Below, one piece after another: positions 7,912 to 17,821 of a DNA stretch of 64,000 bases; the first letter of the stretch is position 1; every line of letters begins with the position of its first letter. Origin of the DNA: Alteromonas hispanica (GTDB lineage: Bacteria > Pseudomonadota > Gammaproteobacteria > Enterobacterales > Alteromonadaceae); NCBI RefSeq assembly GCF_010500915.1, contig NZ_JAAAWP010000011.1, forward strand, positions 41,170-105,169. The letters are read 5' to 3'. The notes beneath the pieces are model-generated. The model saw nothing but the letters and a program-made list of their open reading frames with translations, did no database searches and was not told the origin of the DNA. A program made the position numbers and the translations under genes.

Positions 7912-10900
7912 AAACTCCAAGCCTTGATGACAATAAAGCTTACCCTTGGTACACGCTTTTTTATCGCAGAGGGCATTTACTCGTACTCAGCTTAGTGATC
8001 ATCTTGGTTGCCGGATTATCCGCACTGGGCTCTTTGCCACGTATTGAAGACCCTCGAATTGACACTCGAAACGCACTTATCATTACTCAGTATCCTGGCG
8101 CTTCTGCAGAGCGTGTTGAAGCACTTGTTAGCGATGTGTTAGAAGATAGGCTACGAGAAATATTCGAGATAAAAGAAGTTAAATCTACCTCGCGAGCAGG
8201 TATATCAATTATTCTCATTGAAACCCAAGATTGGATTGATAATAGCAGTAACGAAGAGTTATTTAGCGAGATACGAGATGCTATAGGGGCCGCATCAGCC
8301 CTATTCCCCGAAGGCACTTCCGCTCCTATTTTTGATGAAAAGCGGGGCGCGACGGCGTTTACTCTGCTGTTATCTTTGCGTGCTGAGCACCCCGATACAA
8401 CCCCAATCACGTTGACAGCAAGACTTGCCCAAGAGTTAACGGACCGCCTGCGAAATGTAAGCGGTACCGAGCTTGTTCGCGTGTATGGAGAACCAAACGA
8501 AGAAATCAGCGTTAGCATCGACCCCATAAAGCTCGCGGCCACGGGGCTTACCCTTCAGCAAGTGAGTGCGAGAATACAAAACGCCGACCCTAAACTGCCT
8601 GCCGGAATGTTAAATACTGAGCAGAGTAACTTACGTTTTAGTGTGAGCAAGGGGCTAAGTGGTGTTGATATGATTGCCGCGATCCCCCTTATAAATCAAG
8701 GTGGTCGCTATTTGCGAGTGGAAGATGTGGCTAGCGTCACCCGCGGTTTTAGTACCCCCCGCAGCGAACTGGCATTTCTAGACGGTAAAGAGTCTATTTT
8801 TGTTGCCGCGCGAATGCAGCCATCTCTGCGTTCTGACGTGTGGACAAAAAAGGCGTTAGCAGAAGTAGAACAGTTTAACCGCGACTTCGATGGCACGTTA
8901 ACCGCATCGGTTGCCTTTGAACAAAATGAATACACAGCTACCCGCTTGGCAGACTTATCGATGAACTTATTGATGGGCTGTGCTGTGGTCATGCTGGTAA
9001 TCTTACTGTTTATGGGCTTTAGAGCAGCATGGATTGTGGGGTTAGCGCTGCCGCTTTGCGCTTCGTTTGCGTTGTTTTCGTTAAGTTTTTATGACGAGCA
9101 AATACATCAGATGTCAATTTTTGGCATGATTATCGCCATTGGTCTGCTAATCGATAACGCTATTGTTATAACCGACGAAATACGTATCAACCTGCAAGAT
9201 CCACAGCTTACACGAGTGGGGGCGATGGCAAAAAGCGTAGCGCATTTGTTTGCGCCGTTACTGGCTTCAACGCTTACAACCGTGTTGGGCTTCATGCCTA
9301 TCTTTTTGCTCAATGGAAACATAGGTGATTTTATCGGCCCTATTGCGATAAGTGTGGTGATGGCGCTAATTGGGTCTCTGTTTATCTCGCTCACTATCAT
9401 TGCCGCATTAGCCGCACGTTTTTTGCCTAAAAATGATGGAGTTGCCGAGGGCACTAATGTCGCCGAACAGGCAACAGAAAACTCCTCGTCTTCTTGGTGG
9501 CAAGTGGGTATTCAAGCTCCTCATTTAACTGCCGCATTCAGCAAGCAGCTTGGGCGTTGGATAAAGCAACCTACGCTAGTTATTTCTGCGATCTGCGTTT
9601 TGTGTTTGTCTGGTTTTGCGCTTTCAACTCAACTTGCCAATGTGTTTTTCCCTAGTGCCGACCGAGACCAATTTGAAGTATACCTTTGGACACAAGAGGG
9701 CAGCAGTATTGATAACACAAGCGCTTATGCCTTAAGTGTAGATCAGCAGATTAGACAATACGATGGTGTCGAGCAGGTGAGTTGGCTGGTGGGAGGTTCA
9801 GCGCCTTCCGTTTACTATAATCAAACTATGACCCGCGATAATATGCCTTACTTCGCTAATGCGGTAGTGACAACCCGCACGGTGGAGGGGGCATCATCCT
9901 TAGTGGGCAAGCTACAGAAAGACCTAGATAATTTGTACCCAGAAGTTCAAATAGTGGTACGCGCATTCGGGCAAGGCCCGCCTATAGCTGCGCCTGTAGA
10001 AGTTGAAATTTTTGGGCCAGATTTAAACACCTTGAATGAGCTGGGAGAGCAAGTAAGAGCATTGATGTCAGAGATTGACGGTATTTCTCAGTCGATTGCC
10101 AGTATCTCCATGGGCGAACCAGAACTGAACGTAGATACAGACAGCGACAGACTGTCGTATCTGGGAATATCGTTGGCAGACTTGGCCGCCCAAATGCAAA
10201 TAAACTTCTCCGGTATTACCGGGGGCTCGGTACTTGAAAGTACGGAAGAAATACCTGTACGAGTGCGTTTAGCTGAGTCGTTCAGGCAAGACGTAATGGG
10301 GGTAGATGCAATGCCGATCCCGGTAGCCGCTGACAACGCCGTTTCGTGGTCTCCACTTGCCGCTGTAACAACCTTATCGCTCAACCCTGCTACAAGCAGC
10401 ATTACTCGGGTAAACGGCGAGCGGCTTAACCGAATTCAGGCTTTTCTTTTACCCGGCGTTCCGGCCATAGATGCTAGCAATACCTTAAGAGAGTTGCTTG
10501 ATAAAAACTTAACGCTACCTCAGGGATATCGAATTCATCTCGCGGGTGATGCGGATGAGCAGCAGCAAGCGTTAGGTCAATTGGCAACTTATGCACCTGT
10601 GCTACTAGTACTTATGATTACTACGCTTATTCTTACTTTCTCCAGCTTACGTATGGCCAGCGTTATCGGCTTAGTCGCTGTTTTATCTGTGGGCTTAGGC
10701 ATGTTCAGTCTGTGGTTATCAGGGCTTCCGGTAGGGTTTAATCCACTGCTTGGCTGCGCAGGTCTTATAGGGGTTGCGATAAACGGCTCTATTGTTGTGA
10801 TTGCTGCCATTAATGCAAACCCTAAGGCGAGGTGTGGAGATACCAAAGCCATTGTCGAAGAGACAATGAGCTGTAGTCGTCATATTTTATCTACTACATT

Positions 10901-11111
10901 TACCACAGTAGGTGGGCTTATTCCGTTATTACTGTTTAGTGAAGGAAGTTTTTGGCCACCACTTGCTGTTGTAATAGCGGGGGGCGTGGGCTTTTCTGTC
11001 ATGCTGTCGCTGGTGTTTACGCCTACTATAGTGGCTGCGTTTAAACGCCATCAGCATAAACGCAGTCAACTAAATGCTTCACCTATGAATACAGGCAGCG
11101 AACCAGCGTAG
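7908..11111 (+). CDS. RND efflux pump permease (HAE1/AcrB-like)
   Basis: This 1067-residue inner-membrane proton-driven exporter has the standard fold: an N-terminal transmembrane helix, a large periplasmic loop, helices 2-6 (about 350-505), a second periplasmic loop and helices 8-12 (about 895-1050). In helix 4 the proton-relay pair Asp-Asp of AcrB is Asp416-Asn417 (GLLIDNAIVI). In helix 10 the region that carries the relay Lys in AcrB reads GVAINGSIVVIAAI, without Lys. It therefore belongs to a branch with a different relay from AcrB. It is translationally coupled to the adaptor and probably controlled by the divergent TetR protein. Substrates are unknown. Confidence 0.92.
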   Translation: MKTPSLDDNKAYPWYTLFYRRGHLLVLSLVIILVAGLSALGSLPRIEDPRIDTRNALIITQYPGASAERVEALVSDVLEDRLREIFEIKEVKSTSRAGISIILIETQDWIDNSSNEELFSEIRDAIGAASALFPEGTSAPIFDEKRGATAFTLLLSLRAEHPDTTPITLTARLAQELTDRLRNVSGTELVRVYGEPNEEISVSIDPIKLAATGLTLQQVSARIQNADPKLPAGMLNTEQSNLRFSVSKGLSGVDMIAAIPLINQGGRYLRVEDVASVTRGFSTPRSELAFLDGKESIFVAARMQPSLRSDVWTKKALAEVEQFNRDFDGTLTASVAFEQNEYTATRLADLSMNLLMGCAVVMLVILLFMGFRAAWIVGLALPLCASFALFSLSFYDEQIHQMSIFGMIIAIGLLIDNAIVITDEIRINLQDPQLTRVGAMAKSVAHLFAPLLASTLTTVLGFMPIFLLNGNIGDFIGPIAISVVMALIGSLFISLTIIAALAARFLPKNDGVAEGTNVAEQATENSSSSWWQVGIQAPHLTAAFSKQLGRWIKQPTLVISAICVLCLSGFALSTQLANVFFPSADRDQFEVYLWTQEGSSIDNTSAYALSVDQQIRQYDGVEQVSWLVGGSAPSVYYNQTMTRDNMPYFANAVVTTRTVEGASSLVGKLQKDLDNLYPEVQIVVRAFGQGPPIAAPVEVEIFGPDLNTLNELGEQVRALMSEIDGISQSIASISMGEPELNVDTDSDRLSYLGISLADLAAQMQINFSGITGGSVLESTEEIPVRVRLAESFRQDVMGVDAMPIPVAADNAVSWSPLAAVTTLSLNPATSSITRVNGERLNRIQAFLLPGVPAIDASNTLRELLDKNLTLPQGYRIHLAGDADEQQQALGQLATYAPVLLVLMITTLILTFSSLRMASVIGLVAVLSVGLGMFSLWLSGLPVGFNPLLGCAGLIGVAINGSIVVIAAINANPKARCGDTKAIVEETMSCSRHILSTTFTTVGGLIPLLLFSEGSFWPPLAVVIAGGVGFSVMLSLVFTPTIVAAFKRHQHKRSQLNASPMNTGSEPA

Positions 11112-11192
11112 CGGTTTAAGGTAAACTATCTATTTTTAAATCGCGTATATAAAGTGCGATGTAAAAGTTTGTCGTAGGAAGTGTCGACGCAT

Positions 11193-11315
11193 ATGCAGAA
11201 AAAGTCGTTAGTTAAACGTTGGTTAACCACTGACTGCGCCACATGCAGGCGATACCGTCTTTACGTTCTTTGGGCCGTTATAATGTTGATAGTGTATTTA
11301 TATGTCTGGCAGTAG
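11193..11315 (+). CDS. Possible 40-residue small membrane protein
   Basis: An ATG ORF of 41 codons including the stop begins 81 bp after the pump stop. It encodes a basic N-terminus (MQKKSLVKRW), a Cys pair (DCATC), an RRYR segment and a hydrophobic helix (LYVLWAVIMLIVYLYVW). The positive residues then helix predict an inner-membrane topology. An AGGA lies about 13 nt upstream, rather far for a ribosome binding site. Its stop overlaps the DUF2982 gene start by 14 nt, which would allow translational coupling. Family unknown; the case rests on composition and position only. Confidence 0.45.
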   Translation: MQKKSLVKRWLTTDCATCRRYRLYVLWAVIMLIVYLYVWQ

Positions 11316-12000
11316 TGTAGAACCCATATTTATTAAAGCCGCGTCAAAAAGCAATGGCTTAACCAGTATAGTGTTAGGCTGTGTCGGGCTCGTATTGTCT
11401 GCTTTGTGGCTTAGTTTGCTACCTGAATGGTTATTTTTGGCTGGCATTTTCTTAACCAGCGCTGCCATAGTGTGTTTGCTTATCGGTTTTTTTAAAGTTC
11501 GCGAGCCCAACTATAGCTTGGAGATCGCTAAAGACTTCATTACATACCGACATAGACTGGGAAGCTGGCGAATTCACTGGGATAACCTGCAGCGCGCAGA
11601 TTGCCCGCGAATACGACATGGTCTCGACCACGTGGCGCTGGAAACAGTGGGCTTCAAACTGAAAAGCTATACCGATTTTCTCAACACGATATCTCCACGC
11701 TTAGCTACGCACTTGTTGATGGAGCAGCGCCCCTTGCTATTGCACAATTCAGACAGTAATTGCGCTACGGGGAGCTGCTACGAGCAATCGATGTTTGACG
11801 ATAAGCACTTTGTTTTAGACGACGGAACAGCCATTACTGGGATAAAGGCGATGCTTGCTCATCGCATGGTAGAGTTGCGAAAGCGTTTGGGCTACGACAT
11901 TTTCATTGCGAGTTCAGAGCTTGACAGGGAACCGTGCGACTTTGCGGCATTAATTGTGCAGTGCCAAAACGCCCGAAGCGAGCCGCAAGGTAGCGATTAG
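11302..12000 (+). CDS. DUF2982 family membrane protein
   Basis: This 232-residue protein has two adjacent transmembrane helices near the N-terminus (about residues 20-65) and a cytoplasmic domain. That domain begins KVREPNYSLEIAKDFITYRHRLGSW and includes IHWDNLQRADCPRI. The pattern matches DUF2982, a family of unknown function I know mainly from Alteromonadales; this assignment is from memory of the pattern. Acidic and Cys residues cluster in the middle (NSDSNCATGSCYE). No catalytic motif is evident. It follows the pump genes on the same strand, overlaps a possible small membrane ORF, and converges with the sensor kinase gene. Confidence 0.7.
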   Translation: MSGSSVEPIFIKAASKSNGLTSIVLGCVGLVLSALWLSLLPEWLFLAGIFLTSAAIVCLLIGFFKVREPNYSLEIAKDFITYRHRLGSWRIHWDNLQRADCPRIRHGLDHVALETVGFKLKSYTDFLNTISPRLATHLLMEQRPLLLHNSDSNCATGSCYEQSMFDDKHFVLDDGTAITGIKAMLAHRMVELRKRLGYDIFIASSELDREPCDFAALIVQCQNARSEPQGSD

Positions 12001-12045
12001 AACCCAGAGATCAGTGAATCGAGTTATAATAATCGTGAGTTAGGG

Positions 12046-15000
12046 TCAGTGGCTCTCAGTATTTTCAAATATAATCTTGTGCGCCTCTTTGATTAAATCG
12101 GGCAAATATTCATCGATAAGGTGAGCTTGCTCTAGTTTCAACGCAATTTCTAATTCCTTCGCTAAATGCTGAAGACGCGGTAAGCCTGTGTAGCAACAAG
12201 CTCCATGAAGCTTGTGAACTTCGGCAAGAAGCTCTTCTCGGGCATCTTGCTGTTGAAGTGACTCAATAACACGCAAAGTGTCTGGCAGCATGGTAATAAA
12301 GTCGTTCAAAAGCTCCTTAGCTGCGGATTGGTTTTGATTTGCCCGCTTTAACGCAAGCTGCCAGTCCACAGACGGAAACACAATTTCGCCAGGCTCTACG
12401 TCGTGGCACCAAGTTTTAATCAGTGTAATTAACGACTCTATTTCAATAGGTTTAGGAAGGTAATCATCCATTCCTGAGGCTAGTAACCTTTCTCGCTCCT
12501 CTTTAAGCGCATGTGCTGTAACAGCAACAATAGGGGTGCCCATATTCATTGCTGTTTTGCGAATCTCACGAGTAGCTTGCACACCGTCCATACCGGGCAT
12601 TTGAATGTCCATGAGGATTAAATCAAACTCTTGTGTCTGGCATTTATTTACGGCGTCTTGGCCGCTAATGGTGGTCGTTAGCGAAATTGCCGAATCATCT
12701 AGCCAAGTATTTAAAAGCTTTAAGTTCATTTCCATGTCGTCTACTGCAAGCAATTTTGCTTTGGGCAGCGAGTCTACGCGCTCTTTAAGCGGGTTGAAGT
12801 TGGGTAACGCCCGATCGCTCACTAATGTATCAAGCTTAGTCAACGTCATCGGCATTCGAATTTGAGAGTAAAAATGCTGATTAAGATTTTTATATTTTGT
12901 AAAGGGGGCAGGACCTGAGTACCACAGTACTCTGTTTTTAGCAGGGAATTGCACAAACTTGCGCAGATGCACATGTCTGTTCTCTACTTTGCTAACTGGC
13001 GCAGTAGCCATAATGTAATCGTACTGCCCTTGTAATGTGCCAAGGTACTCAAGAGATTCCACACTTGTGATGTTAGCGCCAAGGGCTTTTAATATGGTGG
13101 CGCTAGCTCTTCGCGTAGCGGGGATAGGATCGAAAATAACCACTTTTTTATCTATCCAATCTGGGTGATGCGTGGGCGCCACTTTTTGACTTAATTGATT
13201 CATCTTAAGCGAAACGTTGAATATTGAGCCCTGCCCAAGCGCGCTTTTTAGCGTAAGAGTACCGTTCATCATACGAACGAGTTCGCGGCTTATTACAAGT
13301 CCTAATCCAGTTCCCTGGTAGCTTCTATTTAATGCGTCATCAACTTGGGAAAATGCATTGAAAAGCTTTTTCTGATCATGGCGACTAATACCAATTCCAG
13401 TATCTTTAATCTCAATATTGACTTCGTGTAGACCGTGCTCTAGCGCACGCCCACACACAGCAAGGGTAATACTGCCGGTGGATGTAAATTTAAGTGCATT
13501 ACTTAGAAGATTGTTGAGAATTTGCTTTATTCGAAAGACATCGCCAATCAGCTTTTCTGGCAAAGGTGCGAGGTCAAATACAAACTCAATGCGTTTGCTA
13601 TGAGAAGACTTAGCCATAATGGTGACCATTTCTTCGAACAGCTTGTTAGGTGAAAAGGGTTGATTATTTAACGACAGTTTACCTGCCTCGATTTTAGAGA
13701 AGTCGAGCACATCATTAACAATGGTGAGCAAACTGTCGGCGGCCGTATTGACTATCCTCACCTGCTCCTGCTGGTCGGTGGGCAAGGACGCGTTGTTGAG
13801 CTCTTTACTAAAACCCAAAATAGCATTGAGAGGCGTTCGAATTTCATGGCTCATATTGGCTAAAAACTGCGATTTTACGTGGCTGGCCTTGATAGCATCT
13901 TTACGGGCAATATCTAAACGTACGTTCTGCTCTTCAATCAACTCCATATTATTATGTAAATCGTTTGTGGCTTGCTCCACGTCATACTCAAGCTGACTTC
14001 TACTTTTTTCCATGAGGGCAATTGAGAACAAGCTGGACTCTAGAAATACGCCAACCTGAAAACAGTAGGTGGTAAAGTCGTTGGTGGGAAGAATACCGAA
14101 TAAGCTGAGCATACCAACAATTGCGCCGGTGGCTAATAACCCCCAGGCGACAATAAAATATCTCGCGGGTTTAAACTTATTGAAAAAGGCCTCAAAGCCA
14201 GCTGCGACATAGCTTAATATCGATACTACACCAACGCCGTATACAAGGTTATTCTTCCACATCGGCGGAATAAGATCGGCAAAACAAACCAAGCCGATTA
14301 GCGTTTGTGCTACCAGCATTAGCTGTAAAATGGGATGCAAAGTAGGCGCATTGTTTTCACTGTCTAAAAAAGAAATAGTGAATAGGCCTGAGGTAATACC
14401 AATAATGACGAAAATGAGTTCGGTGTGGCCCACGAGCCACACGGGAATACCTTGGGAAAAGATAAAGTGAGTATGGCCTCCCCACACAACCTGCCACAAG
14501 ATTACGGCAAAAATGTAGCCTACGTAAGCTAAAACACTTTTTTCTCGCACACCGATATACAGCACTAAATTATAAATCGCTAATATCAGCAGCCCTCCGT
14601 AAAAGACACCCCATAACAAGCTATCGAGTTGAAAATAACGATTATGATGTTCCGCAGCCTGCGCGCGAAGAGGCACAATTATACTGGATGATTGACTTTC
14701 AACACGTATGTATAAGTCTACTGGACTCGCTGAGTCTATCTTTGCGTGTAAGGTAGGAACCCGAAACTGTTGTTCTAGCTGAACTTTGCCCTGACGGCTT
14801 TGTGCGAGGATTCTGCCGTTTTGAATGAGATAAAAGTCTACTTTATCTAACTGGCTAAAGTTGATAGTAAAAACCCAGTCAGAAGTATTTGATACATTGG
14901 TAACCGACGAAAGAATCCATACGGCGCTGTTTTGAAAACCAAAGTTCGGATTACTACTAGGATGTACCAGAAAATCATTCTTCCGGCGCGCGATATCGTT

Positions 15001-15165
15001 AATGCTAAGTTGATAATTAGTTTCGTACAAATAGTACAAGGAGTCTGAAAGGTCGAGTGTACTATCTTCATCGTACAGTTGCTTTATATGCTGAGCATGG
15101 GCAACAGATGCAAAAACTGACCATAAAATGCTGAAAGCCAAAAGCAAAGCGCGTGAAAAGGGCAT
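12046..15165 (-). CDS. Hybrid sensor histidine kinase (7TMR-DISM, HisKA, HATPase, REC, HPt)
   Basis: Domains in order: a signal peptide (1-24), a periplasmic 7TMR-DISMED2-like sensor (about 30-170), seven membrane helices (about 180-390), a coiled coil, and a HisKA domain with His440 (MSHEIRTPLNAILGF). The ATPase domain has an N-box (RIKQILNNLLSNALKF) with DTGIGI and GTGLGL. A segment at about 670-790 looks like a degenerate receiver without a clear phospho-Asp. A full receiver follows (LLAVDDMEMN, phospho-Asp in LILMDIQMPGMDG), then a C-terminal HPt domain (EVHKLHGACCYTG). It is a complete four-step phosphorelay protein of BarA-like design. DISM sensors often bind carbohydrates or lipids, but the ligand here is unknown. 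No partner response regulator is adjacent. Confidence 0.93.
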   Translation of the reverse strand: MPFSRALLLAFSILWSVFASVAHAQHIKQLYDEDSTLDLSDSLYYLYETNYQLSINDIARRKNDFLVHPSSNPNFGFQNSAVWILSSVTNVSNTSDWVFTINFSQLDKVDFYLIQNGRILAQSRQGKVQLEQQFRVPTLHAKIDSASPVDLYIRVESQSSSIIVPLRAQAAEHHNRYFQLDSLLWGVFYGGLLILAIYNLVLYIGVREKSVLAYVGYIFAVILWQVVWGGHTHFIFSQGIPVWLVGHTELIFVIIGITSGLFTISFLDSENNAPTLHPILQLMLVAQTLIGLVCFADLIPPMWKNNLVYGVGVVSILSYVAAGFEAFFNKFKPARYFIVAWGLLATGAIVGMLSLFGILPTNDFTTYCFQVGVFLESSLFSIALMEKSRSQLEYDVEQATNDLHNNMELIEEQNVRLDIARKDAIKASHVKSQFLANMSHEIRTPLNAILGFSKELNNASLPTDQQEQVRIVNTAADSLLTIVNDVLDFSKIEAGKLSLNNQPFSPNKLFEEMVTIMAKSSHSKRIEFVFDLAPLPEKLIGDVFRIKQILNNLLSNALKFTSTGSITLAVCGRALEHGLHEVNIEIKDTGIGISRHDQKKLFNAFSQVDDALNRSYQGTGLGLVISRELVRMMNGTLTLKSALGQGSIFNVSLKMNQLSQKVAPTHHPDWIDKKVVIFDPIPATRRASATILKALGANITSVESLEYLGTLQGQYDYIMATAPVSKVENRHVHLRKFVQFPAKNRVLWYSGPAPFTKYKNLNQHFYSQIRMPMTLTKLDTLVSDRALPNFNPLKERVDSLPKAKLLAVDDMEMNLKLLNTWLDDSAISLTTTISGQDAVNKCQTQEFDLILMDIQMPGMDGVQATREIRKTAMNMGTPIVAVTAHALKEERERLLASGMDDYLPKPIEIESLITLIKTWCHDVEPGEIVFPSVDWQLALKRANQNQSAAKELLNDFITMLPDTLRVIESLQQQDAREELLAEVHKLHGACCYTGLPRLQHLAKELEIALKLEQAHLIDEYLPDLIKEAHKIIFENTESH

Positions 15166-15252
15166 GTACGTCTATTCTTTTTTGATTTTATTCTAGGGTA
15201 GTTTGGTCTTTGTTTGCAACAATCTCAGCCCAAACTAACTCGCTTTATTTAA

Positions 15253-15283
15253 CACCGTTTTCTTTGTATAACAAAGAACGGTG
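15253..15283. repeat. Inverted repeat upstream of parC
   Basis: CACCGTT-TT-CTTTGT / ATA / ACAAAG-AACGGTG forms a 13-bp stem with a 2-nt bulge and a 3-nt loop. It sits in the 313-bp space between the sensor kinase (minus) and parC (plus), about 195 bp before parC. It has no T-tract, so it looks more like a protein-binding palindrome than a terminator. Nothing else distinct is seen in 15166-15478. Confidence 0.5.
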
Positions 15284-15478
15284 GATAACACTACCACAGT
15301 TTACTTTGCCGCATTTTTATTGCGCTATCTATTGGTAAAGTTTGCACCCACAGTCGGTTTACCTCACAATGAGATTAAACGCTCTTGTACTTATTCAAAA
15401 AGGCGTGCTATCACAATTTTTACAGCGACCTCGCAGCCACAAGCGCATTGGTATTAATAACAAAACGAAAAAATTATC

Positions 15479-17764
15479 ATGAGTGACGAGATCATTATTA
15501 ATAGCGAAGGCGTGGAACAGCTCGCCATGAGACGTTTCACTGAAGACGCTTATCTTAACTATTCCATGTACGTAATTATGGATAGAGCATTACCCCACAT
15601 TTCAGATGGGTTAAAGCCTGTTCAGCGCCGCATTATTTATGCGATGTCAGACCTTGGATTAAGTGCAAACGCAAAATATAAAAAGTCAGCCAGAACCGTG
15701 GGTGATGTACTAGGTAAATTTCATCCCCATGGCGATTCGGCTTGTTACGAAGCCATGGTGTTAATGGCACAGCCGTTTTCTTATCGATATCCACTGGTTG
15801 ACGGACAGGGTAACTGGGGGGCACCTGACGATCCTAAATCTTTTGCTGCCATGCGTTATACCGAAGCAAAACTGTCTCGCTTTGCCGAAGTATTGTTGAA
15901 TGAGCTCGGTCAGGGCACGGTGGACTGGGTACCGAATTTCGACGGTACTTTAGAGGAGCCGAGCACGCTTCCGGCACGGCTTCCGCATATTTTGTTAAAT
16001 GGCGTAACAGGTATTGCAGTAGGAATGGCAACGGATATCCCTCCTCATAACGTGAGGGAATTAGCCTCAGCCTGTGCAATGCTTTTAGACAATAGCAAGG
16101 CAGATTTAACCGACGTACTTGAGCATGTAAACGGGCCAGATTATCCCACGGATGCGGAAATAATAACGCCCAAATCGGATATCCGTAAGCTTTACGAAAC
16201 CGGGCGTGGCTCAATTAAAATGCGCGCTGTATATCACGAAGAAAATGGCGATATCGTTATCACCGCACTGCCGCATCAAGCATCCGGTGCTAAAATATTA
16301 GAACAAATAGCTGCGCAGATGCAGGCTAAAAAGCTGCCTATGGTGAGTGACTTACGAGACGAATCGGACCATGAAAATCCCACTCGACTTGTCGTTACGC
16401 CGCGCTCTAATCGCATTGATGTAATGCAGCTCATGCAGCACCTTTTTGCGACTACAGATTTAGAAAAAAATTATCGCGTAAACCTCAACATGATTGGGTT
16501 GGATGGACGACCTCAGGTTAAAGATTTACGCACAATATTATCTGAGTGGTTGCAGTACCGAAAGGATACAGTTACCCGCAGACTGCAATACCGACTAGAT
16601 AAAGTTCTGGCTCGACTGCATATATTAGAAGGCTTACTCATCGCCTTTTTAAATATTGATGAAGTGATAGAAATTATTCGTACCTATGATAAGCCAAAGC
16701 CGGAACTTATGACCCGTTTTGGTTTGAGCGATAAGCAAGCTGAAGCAATTTTAGAGTTAAAGCTTCGTCACCTTGCTAAGCTCGAAGAAATGAAAATTAA
16801 GGGCGAACAAGACGAGCTTGCCGCGGAAAGAGATAAGTTACAAACTCTTCTCGGCTCAGATAGACGCTTAAAGACACTTATTAAGAAAGAGATTTTAGCC
16901 GACGCTGAAAAATATGGCGATGATAGGCGCTCTCCAATTGTTGAGCGAGGCGAAGCTAAGGCGCTGTCTGAAAAAGAACTCATACCCGCCGAGTCGATCA
17001 CCGTGGTGTTATCCGAAAAAGGCTGGGCCCGCTGTGCTAAAGGGCACGATATTGATGCAGAAAGCTTAAGTTATAAAGCCGGCGATGGATACCTTGGAAG
17101 TGCAGAAGGTAAAAGCAATCAGCCTGCCGTATTTATGGATTCTTCTGGACGAACTTTTTCCTGTGATGCTCACGGCCTACCGTCTGCACGCAGTCAGGGA
17201 GAGCCACTTACCGGCCGCTTTAATATTGTAGGCGGAGAGTCCTTTGAGCACGTCATAATGGCATCAGATGACAGTAAGTTTTTGGTGGGATCAGATGCAG
17301 GTTATGGGTTTGTAGGCACATTCAAAGACATGGTAAGTAAGAATAAGGCAGGTAAAGCCTACCTATCCTTGCCTGTTGCAGCGAAAGTTTTAGCGCCAAT
17401 ACCGGTGTCTAACCCAGAGACAGATATGTGTTTAAGCATCTCTAACGAAGGAAGAATGCTTATGTTTCCTCTTAGAGACTTACCGAGTTTAGGCAAGGGG
17501 AAAGGCAACAAGCTTATCAATATTCCTTCGGCAAAGTCTCAATCGAGAGAAGAGTATGTGAAAGTACTTGCCGTTGTACCTGAAGACGCCTCCGTTAAAG
17601 TTATTGCGGGTAAACGCAATATGACGTTGTCAGCTCAAGATTTAACACACTATCACGGAGAGCGCGGAAGACGAGGCAATAAACTTCCAAGAGGGCTACA
17701 GCGAGTCGATGGCGTCGAAGTTGTTTTCGACAGCACGAATAAAAGTGGCGAAACAGCGGATTAA
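15479..17764 (+). CDS. parC: DNA topoisomerase IV subunit A
   Basis: ParC is the DNA-cutting and rejoining subunit of topoisomerase IV, which separates linked daughter chromosomes together with ParE. Length (761 residues) fits the family. The N-terminal breakage-reunion domain shows the quinolone-resistance region [13 protein letters not shown], with Ser and Glu in the usual wild-type positions. The catalytic Tyr is in [11 protein letters not shown], and [17 protein letters not shown] is also present. Coiled-coil and C-terminal beta-pinwheel regions follow (from about residue 490). parE is not in the window. The H-NOX and GGDEF-EAL genes follow at 57 and 8 bp, so read-through from parC is possible. 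Confidence 0.97.
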   Translation: MSDEIIINSEGVEQLAMRRFTEDAYLNYSMYVIMDRALPHISDGLKPVQRRIIYAMSDLGLSANAKYKKSARTVGDVLGKFHPHGDSACYEAMVLMAQPFSYRYPLVDGQGNWGAPDDPKSFAAMRYTEAKLSRFAEVLLNELGQGTVDWVPNFDGTLEEPSTLPARLPHILLNGVTGIAVGMATDIPPHNVRELASACAMLLDNSKADLTDVLEHVNGPDYPTDAEIITPKSDIRKLYETGRGSIKMRAVYHEENGDIVITALPHQASGAKILEQIAAQMQAKKLPMVSDLRDESDHENPTRLVVTPRSNRIDVMQLMQHLFATTDLEKNYRVNLNMIGLDGRPQVKDLRTILSEWLQYRKDTVTRRLQYRLDKVLARLHILEGLLIAFLNIDEVIEIIRTYDKPKPELMTRFGLSDKQAEAILELKLRHLAKLEEMKIKGEQDELAAERDKLQTLLGSDRRLKTLIKKEILADAEKYGDDRRSPIVERGEAKALSEKELIPAESITVVLSEKGWARCAKGHDIDAESLSYKAGDGYLGSAEGKSNQPAVFMDSSGRTFSCDAHGLPSARSQGEPLTGRFNIVGGESFEHVIMASDDSKFLVGSDAGYGFVGTFKDMVSKNKAGKAYLSLPVAAKVLAPIPVSNPETDMCLSISNEGRMLMFPLRDLPSLGKGKGNKLINIPSAKSQSREEYVKVLAVVPEDASVKVIAGKRNMTLSAQDLTHYHGERGRRGNKLPRGLQRVDGVEVVFDSTNKSGETAD

Positions 17765-17821
17765 TTACCAAGTTTGCCATCCGTGAACTACACTTTTTTA
17801 AGTATTTAAAGGAATAGTCAG

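Noticed and set aside
15834..16214. A 126-codon ORF on the minus strand inside parC
   Set aside because: It lies wholly within the well-supported parC frame, has unusual composition and no plausible start site. It is a shadow frame.
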